Below, piece by piece: positions 34,998-44,113 of a stretch of DNA of 64,000 nt. The stretch is from Paenibacillus profundus. Its GTDB lineage: Bacteria > Bacillota > Bacilli > Paenibacillales > Paenibacillaceae. A program made the translations under genes and the position numbers. Numbering within the stretch: the first letter of the stretch is position 1; every line of letters begins with the position of its first letter. The stretch covers positions 62,001 to 126,000 of the forward strand of contig NZ_JAJNBZ010000001.1 of NCBI RefSeq assembly GCF_021369635.1, in the 5' to 3' direction. A model generated the notes under the pieces. That model did not search any database. It saw nothing but the letters and a program-made list of their open reading frames with translations, and was not told the origin of the DNA.

Positions 34998-35171
34998 GTG
35001 TCTGAAACGAAAGTTCGCAAAAACGAGACAATCGATGCTGCACTTCGTCGCTTTAAGCGCTCCATCGCGAAAGATGGCGTATTGGCTGAAGTTAAAAAGC
35101 GTAAGCACTATGAAAAGCCAAGCGTCAAGCGCAAGAAGAAGTCCGAGGCTGCCCGCAAGAGAAAGTTTTAG
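34998..35171 (+). CDS. rpsU: 30S ribosomal protein S21
   Basis: A 57-residue, very basic ribosomal protein of the small subunit. Sequence landmarks are [18 protein letters not shown] and the Lys/Arg-rich tail ending [12 protein letters not shown]. The GTG start at 34998 lies 7 bases after GGAGGGAGGG. It is preceded by a consensus promoter, and yqeY follows 15 bp later, as in B. subtilis. Confidence 0.96.
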   Translation: MSETKVRKNETIDAALRRFKRSIAKDGVLAEVKKRKHYEKPSVKRKKKSEAARKRKF

Positions 35172-35186
35172 GAGGATTACGCACCA

Positions 35187-35630
35187 ATGGATCTTAGCCA
35201 AAGATTGAACGAAGATATGAAGCAAGCGATGAAGAGTCAAGACAAGTTCAAACTCTCCACCATCCGAATGGTACGTTCGGCGATCAAGAATGTTGAGATA
35301 GATGAAAAGAGAACTTTGAATGACGATGAAGTGCTTGAGATTCTAGGTCGTGAGATCAAACAGCGGAAAGATGCCCTCCAAGAGTTCGAGAAAGCAGGTC
35401 GAGGCGATTTAGCGGATAAACTAAGAACGGAAATTGACATTTTGACGCATTACCTTCCTGCTCAGCTTTCCGAAGAAGAGATAAAAGTGATCGTTCAAGA
35501 GACCATCCAAGAGACCGGTGCTTCTTCGAAAGCCGACATGGGGAAATTGATGGGTGCCCTCATGCCAAAGGTGAAGGGGCGCGCCGACGGCAAACTAGTC
35601 AATACGATAGTTCAACAGTATCTGCAATAA
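35187..35630 (+). CDS. yqeY: GatB/YqeY domain-containing protein
   Basis: A 147-residue helical protein. The YqeY family resembles the tRNA-binding tail domain of the amidotransferase subunit GatB; its own function is not settled. Landmarks are LNEDMKQAMKSQDKFKLSTI near the start and the C-terminal GKLMGALMPKVKGRADGK. AGGAGG precedes the ATG. It is co-transcribed with rpsU and followed by a strong terminator. Confidence 0.93.
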   Translation: MDLSQRLNEDMKQAMKSQDKFKLSTIRMVRSAIKNVEIDEKRTLNDDEVLEILGREIKQRKDALQEFEKAGRGDLADKLRTEIDILTHYLPAQLSEEEIKVIVQETIQETGASSKADMGKLMGALMPKVKGRADGKLVNTIVQQYLQ

Positions 35631-35662
35631 GGATCTCTTGACAACCTATCGACAAAAATGTG

Positions 35663-35696
35663 AAAGCACTCCTTGTTTACAAGGAGTGCTTTTTCT
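35663..35696 (+). terminator. Intrinsic terminator after yqeY
   Basis: AAAGCACTCCTTG and CAAGGAGTGCTTT form a perfect stem with a TTTA loop, running into TTTTT. Confidence 0.9.
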
Positions 35697-35711
35697 ATGA
35701 TGATAAGGTTG

Positions 35712-35740
35712 TGAAACGTAAACGAGTAAAATCACGTATA
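35712..35740 (+). promoter_or_regulatory. Sigma-W-type (ECF) promoter of nfeD-floA
   Basis: TGAAAC (35712-35717), 17 bases, then CGTATA (35735-35740). This matches the ECF consensus TGAAAC-N16/17-CGTA. In B. subtilis the orthologous yqeZ-floA-yqfB operon belongs to the sigma-W regulon. The overlapping TATAAT has no matching sigma-A -35. Confidence 0.6.
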
Positions 35741-35786
35741 ATAGCATATACCAACAAGTGAATAGGAAGGGGGGGCGTAAAATCTT

Positions 35787-37169
35787 ATGCGAAAGAAACA
35801 GATGAATGAAAGAGGCTTGAAATGCATCGCATGGATGTTGGCACTAGGTCTTTTATTCAGCTTGATGTTTGCTTTCGTTCCGATATCCCATGCGGAGACA
35901 AGCGATTCGGCTAATCCTTCACACAATGTTGTCGTTATTCCGCTAATCGGAAATGTAGATTCGGTAATGAAGTCATTTATGCTTCGTGCTCTCGAAGAAG
36001 CGGAAGCGTTAAATCCCGCTGCGATTATCATCGAGATGGACACTCCAGGCGGAAGAGTCGATATTGCACAGGATCTGAGTCAACGCATCATCGGAAGTCC
36101 GGCACACACGGTTGTGCTAGTGCGAGGGAAAGCGGCATCAGCAGGGAGCTTCCTGGCGATGAGCGCAAATGAGATTGCAATGACGCCGGGAAGTGCCATC
36201 GGCTCGGCGGCGCTAGTAGACGGTGCCCATAACTATGTCGACGATCCGAAGTTAGTGGCATTATGGATAAGCGAGATGGAATCAGTAGCGGGCAAAAATG
36301 GGCGCAACCAAAATATTGCAAGAGCGATGGCGGACTTACAAGCTAAGATTGAACTTCCCGAGCTCGGCCGGACGAAAAATCCGGGAGAGATTTTGTCGCT
36401 CAGCGTGGCTGAGGCAAAGAAAGCAGGATATGCGGAATATGAAGCAGGTTCTGTTCAGGATCTGATCTCTCAGATGAAACTGGCCGATTCTCATATCGAG
36501 CGGATCGATCAGACAACAGCCGAACGGATTGCGGCGTATCTCGTTCATCCGGTGGTGGCGACACTACTCTTGTTCCTCGGCATTGCCGGGGTGGCGATTG
36601 AGTTGTTTGTGCCCGGCTTTGGTATTCCAGGTATATTAGGGATATTAGGTTTCGGATTATACTTCTTTGGCCACTATATTTCAGGCCTGGCGGGGGTGGA
36701 AACCATCGTATTATTTATTGTAGGTCTAGTGTTGCTCGCTTTGGAACTGTTCATTCCAAGCTTCGGCATATTGGGAATATTAGGTTCAATCAGTATGATT
36801 TCCGGTGTCGTCCGTGCGGCATACGATACGTCGAATGCGCTATTGTCGCTTGGCATCGCTTTCGTGGCGGCACTTATTGTCATCATTATCGTGGTAAGAG
36901 TGTTTAAGCATCGTGGAATATGGAATCGATTCATCCTGAAAGATGCGTTGACGACAGAAGAAGGTTACGTATCCAATTCCAATCAGACGGAGATACTCGG
37001 CAAAATAGGACGTGCGCTGACTCCGCTTCGGCCTGCAGGTACGGTGCTCATCGACGATCATAAATTCGATGTCGTTACCGACGGCTCCTTCGTCGGCAGC
37101 GATGAGCTGGTCGAAGTTATTCAAGTAGAGGGTTCACGAATTGTCGTGCGGCCACACAATGGGAATTGA
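35787..37169 (+). CDS. nfeD: NfeD family membrane protein with ClpP-like serine protease domain
   Basis: A 460-residue long-type NfeD protein, orthologous by position to B. subtilis YqeZ. A signal peptide (residues about 10-37, ending SHAET) is followed by an extracytoplasmic ClpP-class protease-like domain. The nucleophile region is GKAASAGSFLAMSA and the strand motif EMDTPGGRVD precedes it. Then come several membrane segments and a C-terminal OB-fold NfeD domain (ALTPLRPAGTVLIDDHKFDV). It acts with the flotillin FloA encoded next, in envelope stress and membrane microdomains. The repeat at 37200 separates the two genes. Confidence 0.92.
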   Translation: MRKKQMNERGLKCIAWMLALGLLFSLMFAFVPISHAETSDSANPSHNVVVIPLIGNVDSVMKSFMLRALEEAEALNPAAIIIEMDTPGGRVDIAQDLSQRIIGSPAHTVVLVRGKAASAGSFLAMSANEIAMTPGSAIGSAALVDGAHNYVDDPKLVALWISEMESVAGKNGRNQNIARAMADLQAKIELPELGRTKNPGEILSLSVAEAKKAGYAEYEAGSVQDLISQMKLADSHIERIDQTTAERIAAYLVHPVVATLLLFLGIAGVAIELFVPGFGIPGILGILGFGLYFFGHYISGLAGVETIVLFIVGLVLLALELFIPSFGILGILGSISMISGVVRAAYDTSNALLSLGIAFVAALIVIIIVVRVFKHRGIWNRFILKDALTTEEGYVSNSNQTEILGKIGRALTPLRPAGTVLIDDHKFDVVTDGSFVGSDELVEVIQVEGSRIVVRPHNGN

Positions 37170-37199
37170 CCTGTTCCTTGTTTCATATTATCGTTTTAC

Positions 37200-37240
37200 T
37201 AGTGCGTGTTCAAAAAGGGGACATTTAGAACATCCTCTAA
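37200..37240 (+). repeat. Dispersed inverted-repeat element, short form (copy 6), between nfeD and floA
   Basis: TAGTGCGTGTTCAAAAAGG, short centre, ATTTAGAACATCCTCTAA. Same orientation as copies 1, 4, 8 and 9. It lies inside the presumed operon and so is probably transcribed. It ends 53 bases before the floA ATG. Confidence 0.8.
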
Positions 37241-37292
37241 CTATGGTAATACTGTAAATCACATAGATTAATAAATGGAGGTTGTGCCACGT

Positions 37293-38291
37293 ATGGATGC
37301 AGGATTAATATCTACGCTGCTTATCGGGGCGGTCATCTTGATTGCTCTAAGTGTGTTCTTCAGCTTTTTCCCAGTCATGCTCTGGATTTCAGCAATTGCT
37401 TCCGGAGTTCGCATCAGTATCATCACCCTCGTTGCGATGCGTCTGCGTCGAGTGACGCCAAGCCGTATCGTCAACCCGATGATTAAAGCGACAAAGGCAG
37501 GATTAGGGCTATCAATTAACCAATTGGAGAGTCACTTCTTGGCAGGGGGTAATGTCGACCGTGTCGTCAATGCTCTCATTGCAGCTCAGCGTGCAAACAT
37601 TCACTTGGAGTTCGAACGTGCGGCAGCGATTGACCTTGCTGGTCGTGATGTGCTGCAAGCCGTTCAGATGAGCGTTAATCCACGTGTCATCGAAACGCCG
37701 ATTGTTGCGGCAGTGGCGAAGGATGGCATCGAAGTGAAGGTGCGCGCACGCGTTACCGTTCGCGCGAACATCGAGCGCTTGGTCGGGGGTGCAGGTGAAG
37801 AAACGATTATCGCCCGCGTCGGGGAAGGGATCGTTACGACGGTCGGTTCCAGCAACTCTCACAAGGACGTTTTGGAGAACCCGGATCGCATTTCCCGTAC
37901 CGTATTGGGCAAGGGGCTTGACGCAGGAACCGCATTTGAAATTCTGTCCATTGATATCGCTGATGTGGATGTAGGCAAGAACATCGGGGCGCACCTGCAG
38001 ACCGAACAAGCGGAAGCCGACAAGCGTATTGCGCAGGCGAAAGCAGAGGAACGCCGTGCAATGGCCGTTGCTGAAGAACAAGAGATGAAAGCTCGCGTCA
38101 TTGAGATGAGAGCACGCGTCGTGGAATCCGAGTCTCAAGTTCCGCTTGCCATGGCGGAAGCGCTGCGCAATGGCAAGATTGGCGTTATGGATTACATGAA
38201 TCTGAAGAACATCGAAGCGGATACGCATATGCGTGGGTCGCTCGGCAAAATGTCCGACAACGGACGCGATAACAACAACCCGGAAAGCTAG
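37293..38291 (+). CDS. floA: Flotillin-like protein FloA
   Basis: A 332-residue membrane scaffold protein of functional membrane microdomains. An N-terminal hydrophobic hairpin (residues about 5-50, through [17 protein letters not shown]) is followed by the SPFH region. The sequence [14 protein letters not shown] and [20 protein letters not shown] is nearly identical to B. subtilis FloA. A coiled Glu/Ala-rich part ([20 protein letters not shown]) precedes the C terminus. The ATG at 37293 is chosen over 37275 because the earlier one overlaps the AATGGAGG ribosome site. It is likely sigma-W controlled with nfeD. Confidence 0.95.
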   Translation: MDAGLISTLLIGAVILIALSVFFSFFPVMLWISAIASGVRISIITLVAMRLRRVTPSRIVNPMIKATKAGLGLSINQLESHFLAGGNVDRVVNALIAAQRANIHLEFERAAAIDLAGRDVLQAVQMSVNPRVIETPIVAAVAKDGIEVKVRARVTVRANIERLVGGAGEETIIARVGEGIVTTVGSSNSHKDVLENPDRISRTVLGKGLDAGTAFEILSIDIADVDVGKNIGAHLQTEQAEADKRIAQAKAEERRAMAVAEEQEMKARVIEMRARVVESESQVPLAMAEALRNGKIGVMDYMNLKNIEADTHMRGSLGKMSDNGRDNNNPES

Positions 38292-38301
38292 GCGATAAGC
38301 C

Positions 38302-38871
38302 ATGAATATCATTGAGAAAATCATTGGTTTTGTCATGAGCAATCCGTTGATTGCCATTGTGATCATCGGAGCGCTGTTCTCAGCTATGGGGAAAGGCCAG
38401 AAGAAAGGTGCGAACAACCGGATGCCGGATTTCGGCGGCAGCGGTCAGGCAGGGCCTGCACCAACGGTCGAGCCTGCGAAGCAAGCGGAGTCCCGCCGCT
38501 ACGATGATGAGGACGACGAGATGGTAACTCCGATATATACGGACAACAAAGGAAGTATGGAGCAGTCGCGCCCAAGCATGGCTGAAAGCTATGCTGAAAA
38601 ACGGGCAAAAGATGCGAATGATCGGATGTCAGAGATGGAACAGCGGCTTGCCGGCATTGAGCGCACAGCTCAGAGCATGTCAGGTCTGCCATCGTCTTCG
38701 CTGGACGGGAGAAATAGTTCCCGAACGATGACCGCTTCGTCGAGTACACGTGAAGAGGCAGATAACTCGTCCAACTTCGTGATTGACCCAAAAGATGCGC
38801 TGAGGGGCGTGGCGTGGGCAGAAATTCTCGGCCCTCCACGTGCAAAGCGTCCGTATGGGAGACGTCCATAA
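38302..38871 (+). CDS. FloA-linked membrane-anchored protein of unknown function
   Basis: A 189-residue protein, 10 bp after floA. One N-terminal membrane segment (VMSNPLIAIVIIGALFSAM) precedes a long low-complexity, charged, probably disordered region. A conserved-looking C-terminal motif follows (DALRGVAWAEILGPPRAKRP), ending in basic residues. It occupies the place of B. subtilis yqfB but is a different protein. The short end motif suggests a docking site, perhaps for FloA or NfeD, as inference only. A terminator follows, closing the nfeD-floA unit. Confidence 0.8.
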   Translation: MNIIEKIIGFVMSNPLIAIVIIGALFSAMGKGQKKGANNRMPDFGGSGQAGPAPTVEPAKQAESRRYDDEDDEMVTPIYTDNKGSMEQSRPSMAESYAEKRAKDANDRMSEMEQRLAGIERTAQSMSGLPSSSLDGRNSSRTMTASSSTREEADNSSNFVIDPKDALRGVAWAEILGPPRAKRPYGRRP

Positions 38872-38893
38872 AGCACTATAATTTATCTTGCAT

Positions 38894-38960
38894 AGAGCCT
38901 CGGCTCTTGTGATAGAACACTGTTTACAGTGCATCTATTGCGAGCCGAGGCTCTTTATTT
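38894..38960 (+). terminator. Terminator of the nfeD-floA operon
   Basis: AGAGCCTCGGCTC pairs with GAGCCGAGGCTCT across a 35-base loop that has its own small hairpin (ACACTG/CAGTGC-like). TTATTT follows. Confidence 0.75.
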
Positions 38961-38986
38961 GTTTGCGTCATTCTGCTCTTCCCGCT

Positions 38987-39015
38987 TCATAATCGCGAGT
39001 CTGGGAGCATAAATT
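38987..39015 (+). promoter_or_regulatory. Possible sigma-E promoter of yqfC-yqfD
   Basis: TCATAATC (38987-38994), 13 bases, then CATAAATT (39008-39015), close to the sigma-E pattern ATA...CATAnnnT. yqfC and yqfD are mother-cell (sigma-E) genes in B. subtilis. It lies after the floA-operon terminator and before the long repeat. Confidence 0.4.
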
Positions 39016-39021
39016 GTAAAG

Positions 39022-39190
39022 TAGAGGTTGCTCAAAAGCCCCTTTTAATCACAAAGTATACCTTGAAGTCCAGTGCTCATGCAGTCTCGTCTACGCTGCG
39101 CTCCTCCTTCGAGGGATGCTTCCGAAGTCGTTTTCTTGCGAAAACTTGTACTTCTAGGTGCTGAAAAGTGGCCTTTTTGAACGCGCAATA
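39022..39190. repeat. Dispersed repeat element, longest form (copy 7), before yqfC
   Basis: About 169 bp. It begins TAGAGGTTGCTCAAAAGCCC and ends GCCTTTTTGAACGCGCAATAG. The right half contains GATGCTTCCGAAGTCG, TTTTCTTGCGAAAAC, and CTTCTAGGTGCTGAAAAG, which recur in copy 12 (inverted) and partly in copy 3. No open frame. It ends 25 bases before the yqfC start. Confidence 0.8.
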
Positions 39191-39215
39191 GTAGTGGAAG
39201 GGGGCCTATCGCAAA

Positions 39216-39509
39216 ATGAGTCGCATTGCCCGCAAACTGCGCCAATGGTCGGCGAATTGGTTTGATTTGCCGCAAGATATTGTAATGGATACGCCCCGGT
39301 TATCGATGATCGGCAATCGGCATATTGTGGTGGAAAATCATCGCGGTATTCTTCATTTTTCCAATGATCATATTCGTCTTGCCTTAGTAACTGGAGAATT
39401 AGAAATATATGGAAGCGAGCTTGTCATTCGAACCATTTGGACGGAGGAAATCCGCATCGAAGGGTTCGTTCGCGATATAAAGTATCATGGAACGGGGGAA
39501 TTGACGTGA
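39216..39509 (+). CDS. yqfC: Sporulation protein YqfC
   Basis: A 97-residue protein of the YabP/YqfC family, made in the mother cell during sporulation. Characteristic segments are LPQDIVMDTPRLSMIGN and VVENHRGILHFSNDHIRL, then GELEIYGSEL. The upstream GGAAGGGGG is the ribosome site. yqfD begins in its stop codon (GTGA), so the pair is co-translated. Confidence 0.93.
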   Translation: MSRIARKLRQWSANWFDLPQDIVMDTPRLSMIGNRHIVVENHRGILHFSNDHIRLALVTGELEIYGSELVIRTIWTEEIRIEGFVRDIKYHGTGELT

Positions 39510-40720
39510 AAACACCACCTTTAGCGCGAGTACGCGGGTATGTCCGAGTTCGTGTGCGCGGCGAAAAAATTGAAACCTTCATAAATGCTGCTGCGTCTAA
39601 ACAATTACGGGTGTGGGATGTAAAAGTAACTGCGCCTAGAGTCATGGAGTTTCACGTGCTTGTCTCTGATTACTTCCGCCTGCGGCCGCTTTTAAAGCAG
39701 ACAGGCTGTCGCGTTCATGTAGAAGAACGCTTCGGGGTGCCGTTTGCGATGAAACAGGTAAGGCGTCGCAAGTTTTTCGTGCTGGGCGCGCTTCTTTTTC
39801 TGTTCGGATTGTACATGCTCTCTTCCCTTGTGTGGACGATTGATGTAAAAGGCAACGTGCGCATTCCGACCGAGGCTGTGCTCTCCGCTGCCAGACAGCA
39901 AGGAATTTATCCGTTCCAATGGACGTTCCGCCTTCGTGATCCCGATATCATGTCGAAAGGGATGACTACCCAGTTGAAGGGAGCCTCTTGGATTGGAATT
40001 CACCGAGAAGGGACGAAGGTGTCCATCGAGGTGGTGGAATCGATTACTCCGGATGCTAAGCAGCTCGTTAATCCAAGGCATCTTGTAGCGAAGACAGATG
40101 CCGTTGTCACGCATATTATTGCAGATCAAGGCCGGCCTGTCGTGAAGCAAAATATGCGGGTGAAGAAAGGAAACGTGCTCATTTCAGGCAGTCTCGGAAC
40201 CCCTGATGCGCCATTGACGGTAGCGGCCAAAGGGGACGTGCGCGGTCTCGTATGGCATGAATACCACATCGTATCACCACTAGTTAGCAAACAGAAAGTA
40301 TTTACCGGAGAGCAGAAAGAAATTACATACTTTGTGGCCGGAGATCGCAGACTCAAAGTATCGGGTTACGGTGATATTCCTTTTGCGCAGTACGAAACCC
40401 TTCAGGATGAGAGTAGAATCAAGTGGAGAGAGTTATCATTTCCGATTGGCTGGTTAAAAGAGATTGTGATGGAAGTACATTATGTGTCGGAAGAACGCAG
40501 CGCTGAGGAAGCATATAAAGCCGGACTGACGCAGGCGCGTGCTGATGTAATCGCAAAAAATGGACCGAAAGCGCGTATCCAAACGGAAAAAATTTTGCAT
40601 CAGAAGGCGGACAATGGTAAAGTGAACTTGAAGGTGCTTTTTGAAGTGGAACAATCTATAGCGGAAGAACTTCCGCTTGTTCGCCAGTTTGAATCCCGTT
40701 CTGAATCGAACTCAGAATGA
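39506..40720 (+). CDS. yqfD: Sporulation protein YqfD
   Basis: A 404-residue membrane protein of the YqfD/SpoIV-associated family, needed for normal sporulation in B. subtilis. The N-terminal soluble region (ARVRGYVRVRVRGEKIETF) is followed by one membrane helix (FFVLGALLFLFGLYMLSSLV, residues about 91-110) and a large extracytoplasmic domain. The GTG start overlaps the yqfC stop. The C-terminal acidic stretch is followed by phoH about 30 bp later. Confidence 0.93.
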   Translation: MKTPPLARVRGYVRVRVRGEKIETFINAAASKQLRVWDVKVTAPRVMEFHVLVSDYFRLRPLLKQTGCRVHVEERFGVPFAMKQVRRRKFFVLGALLFLFGLYMLSSLVWTIDVKGNVRIPTEAVLSAARQQGIYPFQWTFRLRDPDIMSKGMTTQLKGASWIGIHREGTKVSIEVVESITPDAKQLVNPRHLVAKTDAVVTHIIADQGRPVVKQNMRVKKGNVLISGSLGTPDAPLTVAAKGDVRGLVWHEYHIVSPLVSKQKVFTGEQKEITYFVAGDRRLKVSGYGDIPFAQYETLQDESRIKWRELSFPIGWLKEIVMEVHYVSEERSAEEAYKAGLTQARADVIAKNGPKARIQTEKILHQKADNGKVNLKVLFEVEQSIAEELPLVRQFESRSESNSE

Positions 40721-40749
40721 ATGTTGAACCAAAATCACAAGGACACTGA

Positions 40750-41739
40750 ATGCTAAGGAGACTGAGGTTTTTGTCGCAACAACAGACTGTAAAAATATCA
40801 CTGCAAAACGCCGCTGAAGGACTTGCTCTATTTGGACCTCAGGATAAGCATTTGAGGCTCATCCTAGGCCGTACAGACGCGCATGTCATGTCTCGGGAAG
40901 CGGAGATCGTCATTACAGGCGAATCGATCGAGGTAGAGAGACTTCAACAGCTCTTTAATGTGCTGCTGCAATTGATTCGCGGCAACATCATTTTGTCAGA
41001 GCGCGATATTTTGTATGCGCTCGACTTGGCTCAAGAGTGGAAGGTTGAAGAACTGCTCGATTTATTTAAAGGTGAAATCGCCGTCACGTATCGGGGCAAG
41101 CCGATCCGTGTAAAGACCATTGGACAACGTCATTATGTATCGACCATTAAGAAAAGAGATATTGTGTTTGGTGTGGGGCCCGCTGGCACAGGGAAGACGT
41201 ACCTAGCTGTCGTATTGGCCGTCTCCGCACTGAAAGAGGGTTCCGTTAAGCGGATCGTGTTAACACGACCTGCAGTGGAAGCGGGCGAGAATCTGGGGTT
41301 CCTTCCAGGAGATCTGCAAGAAAAGGTTGACCCTTATTTACGACCGTTATACGATGCGCTCTATGACGTCATGGGTCTTGAACAAGTAGGGAAAGCGCTC
41401 GAACGCGGCCTCATTGAGATTGCGCCGCTCGCTTATATGCGCGGACGCACACTTGATGATGCGTTCATTATTTTGGATGAAGCGCAAAATACGACGCCTG
41501 AGCAGATGAAGATGTTCTTAACGCGACTTGGATTCGGATCGAAGATGGTCATTACGGGAGACATCACACAGATTGATTTGCCACGGGGCAAACGCTCAGG
41601 ATTAGTGGAAGCCGGCCAAATTTTGAGTGATATTAAGGAAATCGGATTCGTGCATTTTGCCGAGCAGGATGTTGTTCGTCATTCCTTAGTGCAGAAAATT
41701 ATTACGGCTTACCAGAAGGAAAGCGAAAACCAAGGATAG
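40750..41739 (+). CDS. phoH: PhoH family ATPase
   Basis: A 329-residue cytosolic P-loop ATPase of the PhoH type, thought to act in RNA metabolism. Walker A is GVGPAGTGKTYLAVVLAV and Walker B is AFIILDEAQNTTPEQM. The N-terminal KH-like segment precedes residue 110. The start is uncertain: ATG 40750 after AAGGA, or TTG 40771 after AAGGAG (giving MSQQQTVKISL, closer to relatives). Adjacent to pgpH and ybeY as in most Bacillales. Confidence 0.93.
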   Translation: MLRRLRFLSQQQTVKISLQNAAEGLALFGPQDKHLRLILGRTDAHVMSREAEIVITGESIEVERLQQLFNVLLQLIRGNIILSERDILYALDLAQEWKVEELLDLFKGEIAVTYRGKPIRVKTIGQRHYVSTIKKRDIVFGVGPAGTGKTYLAVVLAVSALKEGSVKRIVLTRPAVEAGENLGFLPGDLQEKVDPYLRPLYDALYDVMGLEQVGKALERGLIEIAPLAYMRGRTLDDAFIILDEAQNTTPEQMKMFLTRLGFGSKMVITGDITQIDLPRGKRSGLVEAGQILSDIKEIGFVHFAEQDVVRHSLVQKIITAYQKESENQG

Positions 41740-41754
41740 AGAGGGTTGTTCTCT

Positions 41755-44094
41755 ATGCTAAAGACAAATCGTTCCGGCAACGGAAGCAAATCACGCCAAG
41801 TGAATATGGCAGGTTGGAAGTACAGCGTCGGCGTGCGCTTTCTTCTATTTTTGTTTTTAACGTTATTGTTTTATTTTAGTTTGGCTCCAAGTATTTTGCC
41901 TGAGAAATTCGATATTGAAGTCAATGTGAAGAGCGAAAAGGATATTATCGCTCCCATTCAGATTCCGGACAAGAAAGCGACACTGAAGGCGCAGGAACAA
42001 GCTGCCGAACGTGTCCAGCCCATCTATCAGATCATTTCTCTAAAGAATGAACGGCTTATGGATAATATATTTGACCGTATCGAGCAACTGAACTCAGATG
42101 ATCAGATATCATATTCGCAGAAGGTTGAACTGTATCGCAGCGTCGTTCCCGACATGGTCAACGAGCACATTCGCCAGTTCATGACAACGAGCCGCAATGC
42201 CAGCACGTATACGAATGTAATGCTCGATGAGATGAACAATCGCATTGAGGAACAGAAGTACCGCATTCCGGAAGAAACCTTCATCAAGATGGCTCGGCTG
42301 TCGAAGGATGATATTACGGAAATGAAGCCGGTAGCCCGAGAATTGGTATCGAAGCTGATGATTGATCCAGTGCCGGAGGCGGCCATAGCGAGAGCAAAGG
42401 TTCCGGAGTACGTCAACGCCAGTTCATTGAACAAGCGTTCGGCGCGTGAAGTGGTGCAGGAGATCGTTCGTCTGTCCCTTACGCCGAACAAGTTCTATGA
42501 TGACGACGCGACGAAGGAGGCAAAAGTTCAGGCACGGGAAAATACGACTCCAGTGTTTATTAAGCAGGGGGATATTTTCGTCAAGAAAGGTCAAGTCATT
42601 ACCCAAGAAATGTATGACCTGTTAAAAGAGAATGAATTGTTGAAGACGGAGGTCAATTATTGGCCGCAGTTCGGACTGCTCATGCTGTCGGCAATGTTCT
42701 CGCTCGTGCTATTCATGTTCATGCGCCAAGGAAGCCATACGCATTTCAAATTCAACAACGTTCAACTGTTGATGCTGGTGCTTATCTTTACGATTAGCGT
42801 CATTGCAATACACATTATCGGGTATGCTCAGACGGAGGATGCCGCTTATATCGGCTTTGTCGCTCCGGTTGCAATGGGCGTTATGCTTATCACATTACTG
42901 ATTGATTTGCCGCTAGCCTATATGTGTGCCGTCGTATTAAGCATATTAGCGAGCATTATTTTAAATACGCAGCAAGGCACAATTTTTGACTTCCACTTTG
43001 GATTTTTTGCCTTGGTGACATCGTATGCGGCCATTTTTGCGATTCATCGTGCCAGCCAACGTTCAACGATCTTGAAGGCGGGTATTATGGTGTGTATTTT
43101 CGGCAGCTTGACGGTGCTCATGCTGGGGATGTTGAGTGGAGATCCATTCAATAACCGCGACCTGATGCTTGCGGCGGCATTCGCCTTTGCAAGCGGTCTG
43201 CTAACAGCGGTCTTGGTGTTGGGCTTAATGCCATTCTTTGAAGTAACGTTTGGCATCTTGTCTGCGCTTAAGCTCGTGGAACTGTCGAACCCGAACCATC
43301 CGCTCCTGCGCAAGCTGTTGACGGAGACGCCGGGAACGTATCATCATAGTGTAATGGTCGGGAACTTGGCGGAGCAGGCGGCTGAATCGATAGGAGCTAA
43401 CGGTTTGCTCTGCCGCGTCGGTGCTTTCTACCATGACATCGGGAAGACAAAACGGCCAAGTTATTTTATTGAAAATCAGACTAATATGGACAATCCGCAC
43501 GATTATATCGATCCGAAGCTGAGCACCTCCATTATCGTAGCGCATGCGCGAGACGGTGCGGAAATGCTGAAGGATTATAAACTGCCGAAGCCGATCCGTG
43601 ATATTGCCGAACAGCATCACGGAACGACGTTCCTTAAGTTTTTCTATTACAAAGCGTTGAAGCTTGCGGAAGAACAAGGGGCGGAGCCTGATTTCACGGA
43701 AGATGATTTCCGTTATCCAGGTCCTAAAGCGCAATCCAAAGAAGCCGCCGTCGTCGGTATCGCCGACTGTGTCGAAGCAGCGGTGCGTTCGCTGCGGCAT
43801 CCGACGGTTGAACAGATTGAGTCGATGATACAGAAAATTATTAAAGATCGGCTTGATGATAACCAATTCAATGAGTGCGATTTGACGCTGCGAGAACTGG
43901 ATATTGTTGCGCAGTCACTTAAAGAAACGGTGATGGGAATCTTCCATTCACGGATTGAATATCCGGATGATGCGAAGCTGAAGCAGAAGACGAAGGAAGA
44001 GCACGCCGCGGAAGCCAAAGGTGATGTTACGGAAGCAAGCAGTAGTGGAGCAACTTCCGCTGCAACTGATTCTGCAACAAAATCTGAGTCTTAA
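41755..44094 (+). CDS. pgpH: HD-domain phosphohydrolase PgpH (cyclic di-AMP phosphodiesterase)
   Basis: A 779-residue membrane protein, B. subtilis YqfF type. An N-terminal membrane helix (residues about 25-45) is followed by a large extracellular 7TMR-HDED domain, then about seven membrane helices, and a cytosolic HD domain. The metal-binding motif is AFYHDIGKTKRPSYF, with HHSVMVGNLAEQAA before it and AEQHHGTTF after. It degrades the second messenger c-di-AMP. The ATG at 41755 follows GAGAGGG by 9 bases; an upstream TTG is less likely. Confidence 0.94.
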   Translation: MLKTNRSGNGSKSRQVNMAGWKYSVGVRFLLFLFLTLLFYFSLAPSILPEKFDIEVNVKSEKDIIAPIQIPDKKATLKAQEQAAERVQPIYQIISLKNERLMDNIFDRIEQLNSDDQISYSQKVELYRSVVPDMVNEHIRQFMTTSRNASTYTNVMLDEMNNRIEEQKYRIPEETFIKMARLSKDDITEMKPVARELVSKLMIDPVPEAAIARAKVPEYVNASSLNKRSAREVVQEIVRLSLTPNKFYDDDATKEAKVQARENTTPVFIKQGDIFVKKGQVITQEMYDLLKENELLKTEVNYWPQFGLLMLSAMFSLVLFMFMRQGSHTHFKFNNVQLLMLVLIFTISVIAIHIIGYAQTEDAAYIGFVAPVAMGVMLITLLIDLPLAYMCAVVLSILASIILNTQQGTIFDFHFGFFALVTSYAAIFAIHRASQRSTILKAGIMVCIFGSLTVLMLGMLSGDPFNNRDLMLAAAFAFASGLLTAVLVLGLMPFFEVTFGILSALKLVELSNPNHPLLRKLLTETPGTYHHSVMVGNLAEQAAESIGANGLLCRVGAFYHDIGKTKRPSYFIENQTNMDNPHDYIDPKLSTSIIVAHARDGAEMLKDYKLPKPIRDIAEQHHGTTFLKFFYYKALKLAEEQGAEPDFTEDDFRYPGPKAQSKEAAVVGIADCVEAAVRSLRHPTVEQIESMIQKIIKDRLDDNQFNECDLTLRELDIVAQSLKETVMGIFHSRIEYPDDAKLKQKTKEEHAAEAKGDVTEASSSGATSAATDSATKSES

Positions 44095-44113
44095 TAAGGA
44101 GCGACCTTGAGCA

